Source: Porticoccaceae bacterium (GTDB lineage Bacteria; Pseudomonadota; Gammaproteobacteria; Pseudomonadales; Porticoccaceae). From it: a stretch of DNA of 64,000 nucleotides. The position numbers and the translations under genes were made by a program. This document shows, piece after piece, positions 1 through 9,019 of the stretch (the first letter of the stretch is position 1; the number at the start of each line of letters is the position of its first letter). The notes below the pieces were generated by a model that saw only the letters and a list, made by a program, of their open reading frames with translations, was not told where the DNA came from and made no database searches. Where the stretch lies: the NCBI GenBank assembly GCA_029254005.1, contig JAQWYJ010000136.1:1-64000 (forward strand), in the 5' to 3' direction.

Positions 1-2
1 TA

Positions 3-1169
3 GATAGCAATATTCAAGACGGCAGCCCTTTCTTTGCTTATGTGCCCTTTCAGGCAGTGCATATGCCGGTGCAAGCGCCTCAAGAGTTTATTGATAATTA
101 CATGGGTACTTATGATCAAGGATGGCATGAATTGAGACAAGCCAGATTAGCCAGGGCTATTACCATGAATCTAGTAGCTGACACTACTCAAGCATTACGG
201 ATGCCTACTACAGACCAATGGGATGATCTCTCTGATGAACGCAAGCGCTATGAATCCAAACGCATGGCTGTCTATGCTGGAATGATAGAAGCGATGGATC
301 ATCATATCGGTCGGCTGGTGGATTATTTAAAACAAACAGGGCAATACGATAATACGTTTTTTATATTTACTTCAGACAATGGCAGTGAACCCTCTGGGCC
401 AGTAGATCCTGATCGTTTTATAAATAACCTTACAATGGCGCGTCAAGGCTATTCTACTGACTACGACAGTTTGGGCCTTAAAGGTAGTTACAACTCAATC
501 AGTCCAAGCTTTGCCAGCGCATCCGTATCACCTTTAGCTTATTTTAAATTTTATGTTGGTGAAGGCGGGTTGCGAGTACCTATGATTATGGCCGGTAGCG
601 GCATTGTTGATAAAGGACAAAAAAGCGATGCATTTACCCATGTAACTGATATAACACCAACCATTTTAAAACAGGCTGGTGTCGACAAACCCTCGATATA
701 TTTTGGCGGTCGCAAAGTTGAACCAATCTCTGGTAGGGATATAAGCCTACTACTTAACAATACCAAAGCTAAAGTACGCGGCGAACAAAATCACGATGCT
801 GTTGGCTACGAACTAGCGGGCAACGCCGCACTATTTTTAGGGGATTTTAAAATAGTACGACATGTTGCCTCTCCCGGAGATGGTCAATGGCGGCTTTTTA
901 ATATTAAAAAGGATCCAGGAGAGACTATTGATCTGAGTAAAAGTGAGCCTAAAAGACTTCACCGAATGCTCAATCTGTATCAGCAATATGAAATAGAAAA
1001 TCGAGTGTTACCGATCCCAGCGAACTACGATCGAATGCAACAAGTCGTTATAAATGGCATACAAAACAGACAAGCAGTACCGCTGTTGAGTATTATTCTT
1101 TCACTATTTGTTGTAATACCTTTTTACACCGTCTACCGTAGGCGTAAAAATCGCATTAAAATTAACTAA
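3..1169 (+). CDS. Sulfatase (arylsulfatase family), C-terminal part, cut by left edge
   Basis: This is the 3' part of a sulfatase gene. The frame is open to the left edge, so the GTG at 42 is internal: the codons before it read into a sulfatase-like segment (PFFAYVPFQAVHMP). About 388 residues are visible. The family hydrolyses sulfate esters of small molecules or sulfated polysaccharides. The TSDNGSE motif near visible residue 122 and EGGLRVP near 190 are typical of the C-terminal half of the alkaline-phosphatase-like fold. The N-terminal CxPxR formylglycine motif would lie outside the window, so activity cannot be judged. The last 40 residues hold one hydrophobic segment followed by a basic RRRKN tail, which suggests a C-terminal membrane anchor with the catalytic domain outside the cytoplasm. 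The substrate is unknown. Choline sulfatase is tempting given betA/betB about 13 kb away, but nothing in the visible part supports it specifically. Confidence 0.88.
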   Translation, partial: DSNIQDGSPFFAYVPFQAVHMPVQAPQEFIDNYMGTYDQGWHELRQARLARAITMNLVADTTQALRMPTTDQWDDLSDERKRYESKRMAVYAGMIEAMDHHIGRLVDYLKQTGQYDNTFFIFTSDNGSEPSGPVDPDRFINNLTMARQGYSTDYDSLGLKGSYNSISPSFASASVSPLAYFKFYVGEGGLRVPMIMAGSGIVDKGQKSDAFTHVTDITPTILKQAGVDKPSIYFGGRKVEPISGRDISLLLNNTKAKVRGEQNHDAVGYELAGNAALFLGDFKIVRHVASPGDGQWRLFNIKKDPGETIDLSKSEPKRLHRMLNLYQQYEIENRVLPIPANYDRMQQVVINGIQNRQAVPLLSIILSLFVVIPFYTVYRRRKNRIKIN

Positions 1170-1216
1170 AGTATTTTCTCAAACCTACATACAAACTAAC
1201 ATTTACAGGAGATTTT

Positions 1217-1888
1217 ATGGACTTTACAGCCTTTTCCCAATCACGAAAAAGCGTCCGTGGCTTCCAACAAAAACCCATACCCAAAGATGTCGTTGACGAT
1301 ATTATTAGCACCGCGAAATGGGCCCCCACCTCATACAATACACAAACATGGCATGTTCATGCAGTGGCTGGAGACGTGCTGAATGAAATCCGTAAAGGTA
1401 ATACAGAAGACACTTTAGCAGGAAAACCCAATGTCCGTGATTTTCCCTATAAAGAAAAATATGAGGGTCAACATCGCCAGAATCAAGTTGATGTGGCCGT
1501 ACAGCTGTTTGAAGCGATGGACATTGCGCGAGATGACAAAGAAAAGCGAATGGATTGGATGCTCAGAGGGTTTCGCCAATTTGATGCTCCCGTGTCCTTG
1601 GTACTCACTTATGATAAATACCTTGAGCCTGCAGCGATCACACAGTTCGGTCTTGGCTCGCTAGCCTATGGCATTGTGCTCGCCGCGTGGGAGAGAGGCA
1701 TAGGATGTGTAATTAATGGACAAGGCATAATGCAGTCTGATGTTGTTCATAAACACGCCAAGATACCAGATGATCAAGCTATTATGATTTGTATAGCCAT
1801 GGGTTATCCTGATGACAGTTTTGCGGCAAATGCTGTGCGCTCTACGCGCGCAGACAACAGCACCTTTGTAACTTATAGTGGCTTTTAA
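1217..1888 (+). CDS. Nitroreductase-family flavoprotein
   Basis: A 223-residue protein of the nitroreductase fold, FMN-dependent enzymes that use NAD(P)H to reduce nitro compounds, quinones or related electron-poor substrates. The N-terminal SRKSVRGFQ (about residues 9-17) and WAPTSYNTQTW (about 35-45) match the FMN-phosphate binding and substrate-loop region of the family. The C-terminal segment GIGCVINGQG and the AMGYPDD motif near residue 195 are also typical. The length fits the single-domain family. The start is supported by AGGAG at 1207-1211, five bases before the ATG. It lies 47 bp after the sulfatase stop and is followed by a hairpin. The physiological substrate cannot be inferred. 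Confidence 0.88.
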   Translation: MDFTAFSQSRKSVRGFQQKPIPKDVVDDIISTAKWAPTSYNTQTWHVHAVAGDVLNEIRKGNTEDTLAGKPNVRDFPYKEKYEGQHRQNQVDVAVQLFEAMDIARDDKEKRMDWMLRGFRQFDAPVSLVLTYDKYLEPAAITQFGLGSLAYGIVLAAWERGIGCVINGQGIMQSDVVHKHAKIPDDQAIMICIAMGYPDDSFAANAVRSTRADNSTFVTYSGF

Positions 1889-1904
1889 CACTTTAACAAC
1901 GCAA

Positions 1905-1929
1905 AAGAGCGCATTTTTACTGCGCTCTT
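1905..1929 (+). terminator. Hairpin after nitroreductase gene
   Basis: A perfect 9-bp inverted repeat (AAGAGCGCA / TGCGCTCTT) with a 7-base T-rich loop starts 16 bp after the nitroreductase stop. No T-tract follows on the + strand, so it is either a weak terminator or an RNA-stabilising hairpin. Confidence 0.5.
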
Positions 1930-2012
1930 AAATACTAGGTTATTTGACCGAACCACTGCTAATCTATAATCTCTTGAGTAATTACTTCCACTGATTAGCT
2001 ACAGGCTTCTGT

Positions 2013-2954
2013 ATGAGTGAATTTCCGAAATTTAGGCAAGCTGACTATCCCAAATTATATCTTGAGCAAACCGATAAAGATTTATCAAAAAGTCTCCATC
2101 CTAGCTTCCGTTATGCCTATTTTAAAACCATCGCAAAGGGTGGAAAATCTCTTATTCAATCCTGCAAAGATTTGCACTTAGGACGGGTAGTATGCCATAA
2201 GTCTTTAAAGCCTGAATTTGCCGAGGATCCCATCGAACAAAAACGTCTTTTGCGTGAAGCCCGCATTTCAGCCATGTTACAACACCCCAATACAATGCCT
2301 ACCTATGAATTAGGTCGAGATCGCAAAGGTCATTATTACTTTACGATGAAACTTGTCCATGGTTATACCTTTCGAGAGATCATTAACTATCGTGAACGCT
2401 ATGATACCTCCCAACTTTTAGATATTGTCATTCAAGTAGCGTACGCGCTTGAGTATGCACATACTCATGGTGTTGTGCATAGAGATATAAAACCTGAAAA
2501 TATTTTAGTTGGCCCCTTCGGCGAGGTATTGTTACTTGACTGGGGGTTAGCCAAAGTCAGAAGTGAGGAAGGAGAGCTTTCAGAGATTGAAGATATTGAC
2601 CCACAAAGAGCAGTAGAAGACCAAAGCATGACCGGATTTCAAAAGCTTCAGGGAACTATCAGCTACATGTCTCCAGAACAAATTAAGAAGGCATCTGATA
2701 TAAATGGCAGAACTGATATTTATAGCCTTGGCGCGGTGCTATATGAGGCACTTAGCGGCAGAACACCTGCCTCAGGTGAAACCATGGATAAGCTTATATC
2801 CAGCACCCTGCACGACCAGGCTCCCTGTATTTCGTCAATAGCATCTGTGCCATTATCAACAGCGCTTAATAACACCATCATGGCATGCTTACACAAGATT
2901 CCGGACCATCGCATCGCCACCATGGCAGAGTTGATCAGACATCTAAAGCAGTAA
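2013..2954 (+). CDS. Soluble Ser/Thr protein kinase (Hanks type)
   Basis: A 313-residue eukaryotic-like protein kinase. Visible elements are a beta-3 lysine (K63 or K66 in HKSLKPEF), the catalytic loop HRDIKPEN (156-163), a metal-binding DWG (176-178) in place of DFG, and GTISYMSPEQ as activation-segment end. DWGLAK is a common variant in bacterial kinases. The glycine-rich loop is degenerate (AKGGKSLIQS, 41-50). There is no transmembrane segment and no sensor domain, so it is a cytoplasmic stand-alone kinase domain. The next gene, convergent and 32 bp away, encodes a PP2C phosphatase, so the pair probably forms a reversible phosphorylation module. Targets are not visible. ACAGG at 2001-2005 supports the ATG. 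Confidence 0.9.
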   Translation: MSEFPKFRQADYPKLYLEQTDKDLSKSLHPSFRYAYFKTIAKGGKSLIQSCKDLHLGRVVCHKSLKPEFAEDPIEQKRLLREARISAMLQHPNTMPTYELGRDRKGHYYFTMKLVHGYTFREIINYRERYDTSQLLDIVIQVAYALEYAHTHGVVHRDIKPENILVGPFGEVLLLDWGLAKVRSEEGELSEIEDIDPQRAVEDQSMTGFQKLQGTISYMSPEQIKKASDINGRTDIYSLGAVLYEALSGRTPASGETMDKLISSTLHDQAPCISSIASVPLSTALNNTIMACLHKIPDHRIATMAELIRHLKQ

Positions 2955-2986
2955 ATACTTGAGCACAGATATGTTTAAAAGGTTAC

Positions 2987-3730
2987 TTATTTTACCACTT
3001 TCGCTAGAATAAATGAGATGTTGTCTTGACCACCGCAATCCAGAGCGCGGTCAAGTAATTTATCAGCATAGGCATCTAAATTTTCTCCATAAATAATCGC
3101 ATAGTCCAGAAGCCTCTGGTTATCAATTCGGTCTGTAAGACCATCTGTGCAGGCTAAAATAATATCACCTACGTTTAAGTCAATGCAGCCAGTATCGGGC
3201 TGAATGAGCAATATACTGCCCACTTTTTGAGTCAAAATACTTGGTGCTCGCCTGTATAAATCAGGCGCTAACCTAGGGTCGATTTTAGTACGATCCAGCG
3301 TGTGGTCTTTAGTCAGCATCTGTACAGTTTTTTGCCGTGGGTTTAACCGATAAATTCTAGAATCTCCGACCCAGGAATAATGTAAATTATTATTCACCAA
3401 CGCCATACAGGTGAGAGTTGAGCCCATATGACGGTATTTTTTCTCATTGCGCTGTATGGCAATAATCGCCTCATTTGCATATTTGACTGCGTTTCCAAGC
3501 TCACGGTCAGGTTTTTCAGAAAAGCGAGTCTGATTAGAATTGAGCAAATAATCGATACAGGCATCTACCGCTATCTGACTTGCTACCTCACCAAATTCAA
3601 CACCTCCCATACCATCAGCAATTGCCGCGATGAGCCGATTTTTTTCAATCCGAAAAAAATCCTCATTGGTGCGTTTGAGCTTACCAGTGTGTGTGAGAGC
3701 GTGAAAATCAATAGTGAAGTTACTCGGCAT
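2987..3730 (-). CDS. PP2C-family Ser/Thr protein phosphatase
   Basis: A 247-residue metal-dependent phosphatase of the PP2C (PPM) family, soluble and without extra domains. In order it has the RTNED motif near residue 20, ADGMGG near 39, MGSTLT near 102, GDSRIYR near 122, ACTDGLTD near 195 and GGQDNIS near 235; these aspartates bind the two catalytic Mn/Mg ions. It is organised tail-to-tail with the kinase at 2013-2954, so the two proteins plausibly act on the same substrates. Similar kinase/phosphatase pairs occur in type VI secretion loci, but no secretion genes lie nearby. Confidence 0.92.
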   Translation of the reverse strand: MPSNFTIDFHALTHTGKLKRTNEDFFRIEKNRLIAAIADGMGGVEFGEVASQIAVDACIDYLLNSNQTRFSEKPDRELGNAVKYANEAIIAIQRNEKKYRHMGSTLTCMALVNNNLHYSWVGDSRIYRLNPRQKTVQMLTKDHTLDRTKIDPRLAPDLYRRAPSILTQKVGSILLIQPDTGCIDLNVGDIILACTDGLTDRIDNQRLLDYAIIYGENLDAYADKLLDRALDCGGQDNISFILAKVVK

Positions 3731-3929
3731 AGGGGATAGTTTACCTTATGTTAAATACGGAGCAAGAGATGATCCTGTTACAACCAAACAATGAAAAAAT
3801 ATTTCAGTTTTCTATTGCTGGATATTTGATTATGATTTAGCTTACATACTAATACTGCTACAGATCTATGGATAGGCGATTAGCATAAAAAGGTCAGCAC
3901 CATAAAAATAACAATTGGTTGGTCATCAC

Positions 3930-5291
3930 ATGGATATGATTAATGAAGCTGCGCGTGAAACGCCTATTATCCGTAAAACTGACATTTTAGTTGTTGGCAG
4001 TGGCCCGGGGGGACTTGCAGCAGCCATAGCTGCATCAAGAGCTGGAGCCGAAACAACACTACTGGAACGATACGGCTGCTTTGGTGGAAATTTAACGCAA
4101 GTCGGCGTTGAAGGTTTTGCATGGTATCGCCATGATCAAACCGTAGATAGCCAGGGCATAGGTATAGAATTTGAAGAACGTGCTAAGTCTATGGGGGCCG
4201 CCAATCCTGAACCACAATCAAATAGTCATGCCATCGATGGCGAAGCCTTTAAATATGTTGCTGATGTACTAGTCGAAGAAGCCAATATTATCCCTATGCT
4301 ACATCGTACGATGGTGGAGCCAATCATGGACAAAGGCGTGATTAAAGGCGTTATCGTAGAGAGTAAAGCTGGGCGTGAGGCGATTCTAGCTAAACGAATA
4401 ATTGACGCAACTGGTGATGCAGATATTGCTTATCGTGCAGGTGCAGTAGTACATAAAACCCCTGTAGAAGATATGATGGCAGCCTCGGTTATGTTCTCAA
4501 TTAATGGCGTTGATAAAAAGCGCTTCATTGACGATGTTAAGGCAAATCCCCACAGCTACAGCGACTGGTGTGGACCGGACTGGTCGATGGAAACCAGCGG
4601 TAAAGAGGATGCATTATTTTCACCCTACCTAAAAAAGCCCTTCGAAAAAGCCATTGAGTCCGGTTTGATTCCTAAAAATTTAAATACGATTACCGGTACT
4701 TGGGGCGCGATTAGTGAACAGGGTGATCTAAGTTATCTCAATTTAGTTCACCTAGCAGGGTTAGATGCTACCAATCCAGACCATCTAACAAGAGGCGAAA
4801 TAGAAGGCCGCCGTCAGGCGATGCTAGCTATTGAAGCGCTCAAGCAATTTACTGCAGGATGTGAAAATGCCAAACTTAGAAATTTTGGTATGACCCTAGG
4901 TGTTCGCGATACGCGCAAAATAGATGCTATTTACAACATGACAGCAGAAGACGTTCGCAATCAAGGTAAATTCGACGATAGCATCGGTATATTTCCCGAA
5001 TTTATTGACGGTTATGGCATCCTTATTTTGCCTACCACAGGTCGCTATTTTCAACTGCCCTACCGTGCAATGTTACCCAAGGGTGTGAAGAATCTACTAG
5101 TTACTGGTCGCAGTGTTGGTGGTGATCGTGACTCTCACGCGGCCGTGCGAAATATGATGTGTTGCGCCGTCAATGGCCAGGGTGCTGGTGTAGCTGCAGC
5201 TATTTCTATTCAAACCAATGTAGATTTAGCTGACGTTGATATTAAGAAAGTACAGCATACCCTGTTACGACAAGGTGCAAGATTAAGTTAG
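3930..5291 (+). CDS. FAD-dependent oxidoreductase of the carnitine block, substrate unknown
   Basis: A protein of about 453 residues with an N-terminal FAD-binding Rossmann motif (VVGSGPGGLAAA, residues 21-32, with LLER closing the fold) followed by YGCFGGN. It resembles the FAD_oxidored family (PF12831-like) of soluble flavoproteins. A second FAD-contact motif, TGRSVGGDRDSHAAVR, lies near the C terminus. The frame extends to a TTG at 3915; the ATG at 3930 or 3936 is preferred although no clear ribosome site is visible. It is 123 bp upstream of the BKACE gene and on the same strand as three carnitine genes, so it probably serves quaternary-amine catabolism. None of the known steps from gamma-butyrobetaine to glycine betaine needs it. 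It could oxidise D-carnitine or a related hydroxy acid, but that is speculation. Confidence 0.85.
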   Translation: MDMINEAARETPIIRKTDILVVGSGPGGLAAAIAASRAGAETTLLERYGCFGGNLTQVGVEGFAWYRHDQTVDSQGIGIEFEERAKSMGAANPEPQSNSHAIDGEAFKYVADVLVEEANIIPMLHRTMVEPIMDKGVIKGVIVESKAGREAILAKRIIDATGDADIAYRAGAVVHKTPVEDMMAASVMFSINGVDKKRFIDDVKANPHSYSDWCGPDWSMETSGKEDALFSPYLKKPFEKAIESGLIPKNLNTITGTWGAISEQGDLSYLNLVHLAGLDATNPDHLTRGEIEGRRQAMLAIEALKQFTAGCENAKLRNFGMTLGVRDTRKIDAIYNMTAEDVRNQGKFDDSIGIFPEFIDGYGILILPTTGRYFQLPYRAMLPKGVKNLLVTGRSVGGDRDSHAAVRNMMCCAVNGQGAGVAAAISIQTNVDLADVDIKKVQHTLLRQGARLS

Positions 5292-5414
5292 TTAGTACCT
5301 ACTATTTTAGCAAATTATATAAAAAGTGGCATTTGGAGCTTTTTATCGAGCAGTCTATGAGTTACACGGGTTCTTCAATCGAGCCTAATAATTGTCTAAC
5401 AAAAGAGTCTTACC

Positions 5415-6323
5415 ATGCCTTTAAATATTTCTTCATCAGTTTTTATCACCTGTGCAATTACTGGCTCAGGCAATACACAGGAGCGCAGTAAAGAAGTACC
5501 TCGATCACCAAAGGAAATTGCTGAAAGTGCGATTTCAGCTGCTAAAGCGGGCGCTGCTATAGTTCACTGTCATGTGCGCGATCCGCAAACCGGGGTTGCT
5601 TCAAGAGATCCTAAACTTTATCGTGAACTCACCGATAGAATTCGCGAGTCAAATGTAGATGTCGTGTTAAATCTTACCGCTGGAATGGGCGGTGATATGG
5701 TGTTTGGTCCACCTTCCAAACCACTTCCATTGCACGGTAGCACCGACATGGCAAGCGCCGAGGATCGCATGGCACCAATTATAGAGTGTCGTCCAGAAAT
5801 CTGTACTCTTGACTGTGGCACGATGAATTTTGCCGAAGCTGACTATGTAATGACTAACACTCCCGGGATGCTCAGAGCAATGGGAGGGATGATGACAGAA
5901 TTAGGGGTGAAACCTGAAATCGAAGCCTTTGATACTGGTCATCTGTGGTTTGCTAAACAACTTGCCAAGGAATCGGTAATTGCAGATCCCGTTTTGGTGC
6001 AACTATGCATGGGTATACCTTGGGGTGCCCCCAATGATTTAAATACCTTTATGGCTATGGTCAACAATATTCCCAAGCACTGGAATTGGTCCTCTTTCTC
6101 TATTGGTCGCGATCAAATGCCTTATGTTGCGGCTTCAGTGCTGGCTGGAGGCAATGTCCGAGTCGGTCTAGAGGATAATCTGTGGTTACAGAAAGGTACC
6201 TTAGCAACCAATGTATCTCTAGTAGAGAAAGCTACTAGTATTATTCACGCTATGGGCTCAACACTAATGAATCCACAAGAAGTTAGAGAACAGTTGGGCC
6301 TTATTAAACGAGCGCCACAATGA
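5415..6323 (+). CDS. 3-dehydrocarnitine cleavage enzyme (BKACE family, DUF849)
   Basis: A 302-residue beta-keto acid cleavage enzyme. The family condenses a beta-keto acid with acetyl-CoA and splits it into acetoacetate and a new CoA ester. The expected substrate here is 3-dehydrocarnitine, giving betainyl-CoA, because the gene overlaps a carnitine dehydrogenase/thioesterase gene by 4 bp. Zinc ligands are seen in HCHVRD (H51, H53), and the catalytic glutamate in GLEDN (E253). FDTGH near residue 172 is also conserved. The start ATG at 5415 has no strong Shine-Dalgarno, but a shorter start would remove the first beta strand (VFITCAITG). Specificity within BKACE enzymes varies, so the substrate assignment rests on context. 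Confidence 0.92.
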   Translation: MPLNISSSVFITCAITGSGNTQERSKEVPRSPKEIAESAISAAKAGAAIVHCHVRDPQTGVASRDPKLYRELTDRIRESNVDVVLNLTAGMGGDMVFGPPSKPLPLHGSTDMASAEDRMAPIIECRPEICTLDCGTMNFAEADYVMTNTPGMLRAMGGMMTELGVKPEIEAFDTGHLWFAKQLAKESVIADPVLVQLCMGIPWGAPNDLNTFMAMVNNIPKHWNWSSFSIGRDQMPYVAASVLAGGNVRVGLEDNLWLQKGTLATNVSLVEKATSIIHAMGSTLMNPQEVREQLGLIKRAPQ

Positions 6324-7762
6324 CAACATCAAAAAGAACGATGGAATTTATCACTAACACAAATACACGCGTTGCTATGATTGGTGGAGGAGTGATAGGT
6401 GGTGGTTGGATCGCTCGGTTTCTACTAATGGGTTTTGATGTCACAATTTATGATCCTGACCCAGAGGCAAAGCGCAAAGTGGAGCAAGTACTAGCCAATG
6501 CTCGACGGTCAATGCCAGGGCTCTATGATTATCTGCTTCCAGAGGAAGGCAAAGCGTTATTTTGCAAAAGCATAAAGGATGCCGTAAGCAATGCAACCTG
6601 GATCGGAGAGTCTGTGCCGGAGAGGCTTAATCTCAAGCAATCTATCTTCAAAGAAATACAAACTCATTGCTCCAAAAACGCCATTATTGCTTCGTCAACC
6701 TCGGGCTTTAAACCTTCAGAGCTGCAACAAAAATCCATCAATCCACAACAAATTATTGTCGCTCACCCATTTAATCCCGTGTACCTAGTTCCCTTAGTTG
6801 AACTAGTTGGTGACAGCGAAACCACCGATAAAGCGGCGGATATTTTAACCAAACTTGGAATGCATCCACTGGTGCTGCGCAAAGAAATTGATGCTCATAT
6901 TGCTGACCGTCTTCTTGAAGCTGTTTGGCGAGAAGGTCTGTGGTTAATAAACGATGGTATTGCAACTACCACTGAAATTGACGATGCTATTCGCTATGGT
7001 TTTGGTCTGCGCTGGGCACAGATGGGCATGTTTGAGACCTATCGCATAGCGGGCGGTGAACAAGGTATGGCACATTTTATAGAGCAGTTTGGCCCGGCAC
7101 TCAAATGGCCTTGGACCAAACTAATGGAGGTTCCAGAATTATCTGATGAATTGATCAACAAAATTGCTGATCAGTCTAATCAACAATCAGGTGACTACTC
7201 AATTAACCAATTGGAGCATATTCGGGATGATAATTTAGTTTCCATAATGCGTTCACTCAAACTAAAGGATTGGGGAGCAGGGAATTTACTGAACAGTTTA
7301 GATCTTGAACTAGCGCGCAATCAGGTTAATCCAACGGAGCCACTCTCACAGGCAACGGGTGTGCTGACCATCAACCGCGTAATTCCTAGCAGCTGGTTAG
7401 ATTACAACGGACATATGAATGATAGTCACTATGCAGAAGTATTTTCTAAAGCCAGCGACATTATTCTAAGACGCCTAGGGGCAGATCCCGACTATATAGC
7501 GCGCGGCTACAGCTACTTTACGGTGGACATGAAGATCGATTACTTAAATGAATGTCACGCAGGTGAAAAGATATCTGTACACACTAGTATAAGAATCGCC
7601 GATGGCAAAAAGCTTGATCTCCACCATGAAATGAAAACTGCCACAGGTACCCTAAGTGCAAAGTGCTCGCAATTTTTACTTCACGTAGATCTTAACTCAC
7701 GAAAATCTTGCTTACCCATGGAACCTCTAGCCAGTGCACTGCGCAAAGTAGTGTCATCGTAA
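6320..7762 (+). CDS. lcdH: L-carnitine 3-dehydrogenase fused to betainyl-CoA thioesterase
   Basis: A 480-residue two-domain protein. Residues 15-330 are a 3-hydroxyacyl-CoA-dehydrogenase-type domain with the NAD motif GGGVIGGGW (22-30) and the AHPFNP motif (148-153) carrying the catalytic histidine; this oxidises L-carnitine to 3-dehydrocarnitine. Residues about 345-480 form a hotdog thioesterase with the WLDYNGHM motif (359-366), expected to hydrolyse betainyl-CoA to glycine betaine. The fusion therefore carries the steps before and after the BKACE reaction. Carnitine dehydrogenases of this fused length are known in rhizobia. Its ATG overlaps the BKACE stop (ATGA), indicating translational coupling. 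The next gene starts 17 bp downstream. Confidence 0.93.
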   Translation: MTTSKRTMEFITNTNTRVAMIGGGVIGGGWIARFLLMGFDVTIYDPDPEAKRKVEQVLANARRSMPGLYDYLLPEEGKALFCKSIKDAVSNATWIGESVPERLNLKQSIFKEIQTHCSKNAIIASSTSGFKPSELQQKSINPQQIIVAHPFNPVYLVPLVELVGDSETTDKAADILTKLGMHPLVLRKEIDAHIADRLLEAVWREGLWLINDGIATTTEIDDAIRYGFGLRWAQMGMFETYRIAGGEQGMAHFIEQFGPALKWPWTKLMEVPELSDELINKIADQSNQQSGDYSINQLEHIRDDNLVSIMRSLKLKDWGAGNLLNSLDLELARNQVNPTEPLSQATGVLTINRVIPSSWLDYNGHMNDSHYAEVFSKASDIILRRLGADPDYIARGYSYFTVDMKIDYLNECHAGEKISVHTSIRIADGKKLDLHHEMKTATGTLSAKCSQFLLHVDLNSRKSCLPMEPLASALRKVVSS

Positions 7763-7779
7763 ATAACTAAAGAGGAGTA

Positions 7780-8967
7780 ATGAAGATGATCCTATCTAAT
7801 ACCATTCCAACACCAGATAATTTTTACTGGCCGCCTAGTAAATCCATTCTCTCCGCAGAGCTGGTCGGCAAGGCTGTCTTAGTAACATGGACAGATAACA
7901 AGCAATCAAAGCTCCACCCGCTTTGGCTGCGCGACAACTGCTGTTGCAAAGAATGTTTAAACCAGGTGACTCGTGAGCATCTATTTGATCTGCGAGATAT
8001 TAGGTTGGACTTAGTGCCTCTATCTGTGGAAATAGATTCTCAAGGAGGTCTCTCTGTCACTTGGCCTGATAATCACACCAGTCGCTTCAACCCCGCATGG
8101 CTTTATGCACAGACAACCAAACAGCTCTCTCCCAGAGATGATAGATTAACGCTATGGAGTTCGGCAGATCTCTCTGAGCCACCGAGTTTCGATATCTCTA
8201 ACGGTAACATTAGTGACGAGTTACTGTACCACGTGCTATTAACTATTCTGCGCCACGGCATGGTGCGACTTCATGGGTTACCTACTGATGAGGCCCAAGT
8301 AGAAGAGCTAGCGGCCCGTATAGGCCCGATAAGAGAAACGCATTTTGATCGAATTTTTGATGTTATATCCAAAGCTGATAGCGATACTCTGGCTAATACT
8401 AGTCATTATTTACCTGCTCATACGGATATACCCACAAGAGAGTCGCCTCCGGGCATTCAGCTTCTGCACTGTCGCGTGGCCGACGCCAAGGGCGGTCACA
8501 GTACCATGACCGATGGCTTTAGAGTAGCCAAAGACATCGCACAACAACATCCTGAACACTATAAAACACTCACCACCAAAAAATGGTGCTATGCCAACCG
8601 AGCAGGCCCAACGGACTATCGCTGGGAGGCACCTATTATCCGACTTGATGATAGTGGGCAGCCCCTCGAAGTACGCTTGTTACCTTTTTCAAGAGCTCCT
8701 TTGCAAGCCAAATATGAAGAAATAGATTCCATCTATGCTGCACTTTTATGCTTTATGGATAAGGCTAATTCAGCTGATTATCAAATCAGCTTTCCCTTTA
8801 GCGCAGGTGATCTTGTTATATTTGATAATCGTCGTATTTTGCACGGACGGGAAGAGTTCTATCCTAAAACGGGTGATCGAGCACTTCGCGGCACCTATGT
8901 TGAACGCGATGATATCCTGTCAAAAGTTCGCGAATTTGAACAGCGCTGTCAGCAACAATCTGAATAG
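7780..8967 (+). CDS. Gamma-butyrobetaine dioxygenase
   Basis: A protein of about 395 residues that hydroxylates gamma-butyrobetaine to L-carnitine using Fe(II), oxygen and 2-oxoglutarate, feeding the two preceding genes. The N-terminal DUF971-like domain has the zinc site CCCKEC...H (C54-C56, C59, H67). The C-terminal TauD/TfdA domain carries the iron ligands H214-x-D216 (AHTDIP) and H355 (ILHGRE) and a downstream arginine for 2-oxoglutarate. GAGGAG at 7772-7777 is only two bases from the ATG at 7780 but eight from an in-frame ATG at 7786, so translation may begin at the latter. It is the last gene of the carnitine block and is closed by the hairpin at 8978-9010. Confidence 0.93.
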   Translation: MKMILSNTIPTPDNFYWPPSKSILSAELVGKAVLVTWTDNKQSKLHPLWLRDNCCCKECLNQVTREHLFDLRDIRLDLVPLSVEIDSQGGLSVTWPDNHTSRFNPAWLYAQTTKQLSPRDDRLTLWSSADLSEPPSFDISNGNISDELLYHVLLTILRHGMVRLHGLPTDEAQVEELAARIGPIRETHFDRIFDVISKADSDTLANTSHYLPAHTDIPTRESPPGIQLLHCRVADAKGGHSTMTDGFRVAKDIAQQHPEHYKTLTTKKWCYANRAGPTDYRWEAPIIRLDDSGQPLEVRLLPFSRAPLQAKYEEIDSIYAALLCFMDKANSADYQISFPFSAGDLVIFDNRRILHGREEFYPKTGDRALRGTYVERDDILSKVREFEQRCQQQSE

Positions 8968-8977
8968 ATATAACTAC

Positions 8978-9010
8978 AGAAAATAGGGCGCCGAAGGCGC
9001 CCTATTTTCT
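8978..9010. terminator. Bidirectional terminator between carnitine block and TonB receptor
   Basis: A perfect 15-bp stem with a GAA loop: AGAAAATAGGGCGCC at 8978-8992 and its complement at 8996-9010. A GC-rich core flanked by A-rich and T-rich ends works in both directions, which suits the convergent genes on either side (stops at 8967 and 9020). Confidence 0.9.
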
Positions 9011-9019
9011 GTACAGCCA

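Noticed and set aside
3-1169. Assignment of the left-edge sulfatase as choline sulfatase (BetC)
   Set aside because: The active-site half is missing and the visible motifs are general to the family.
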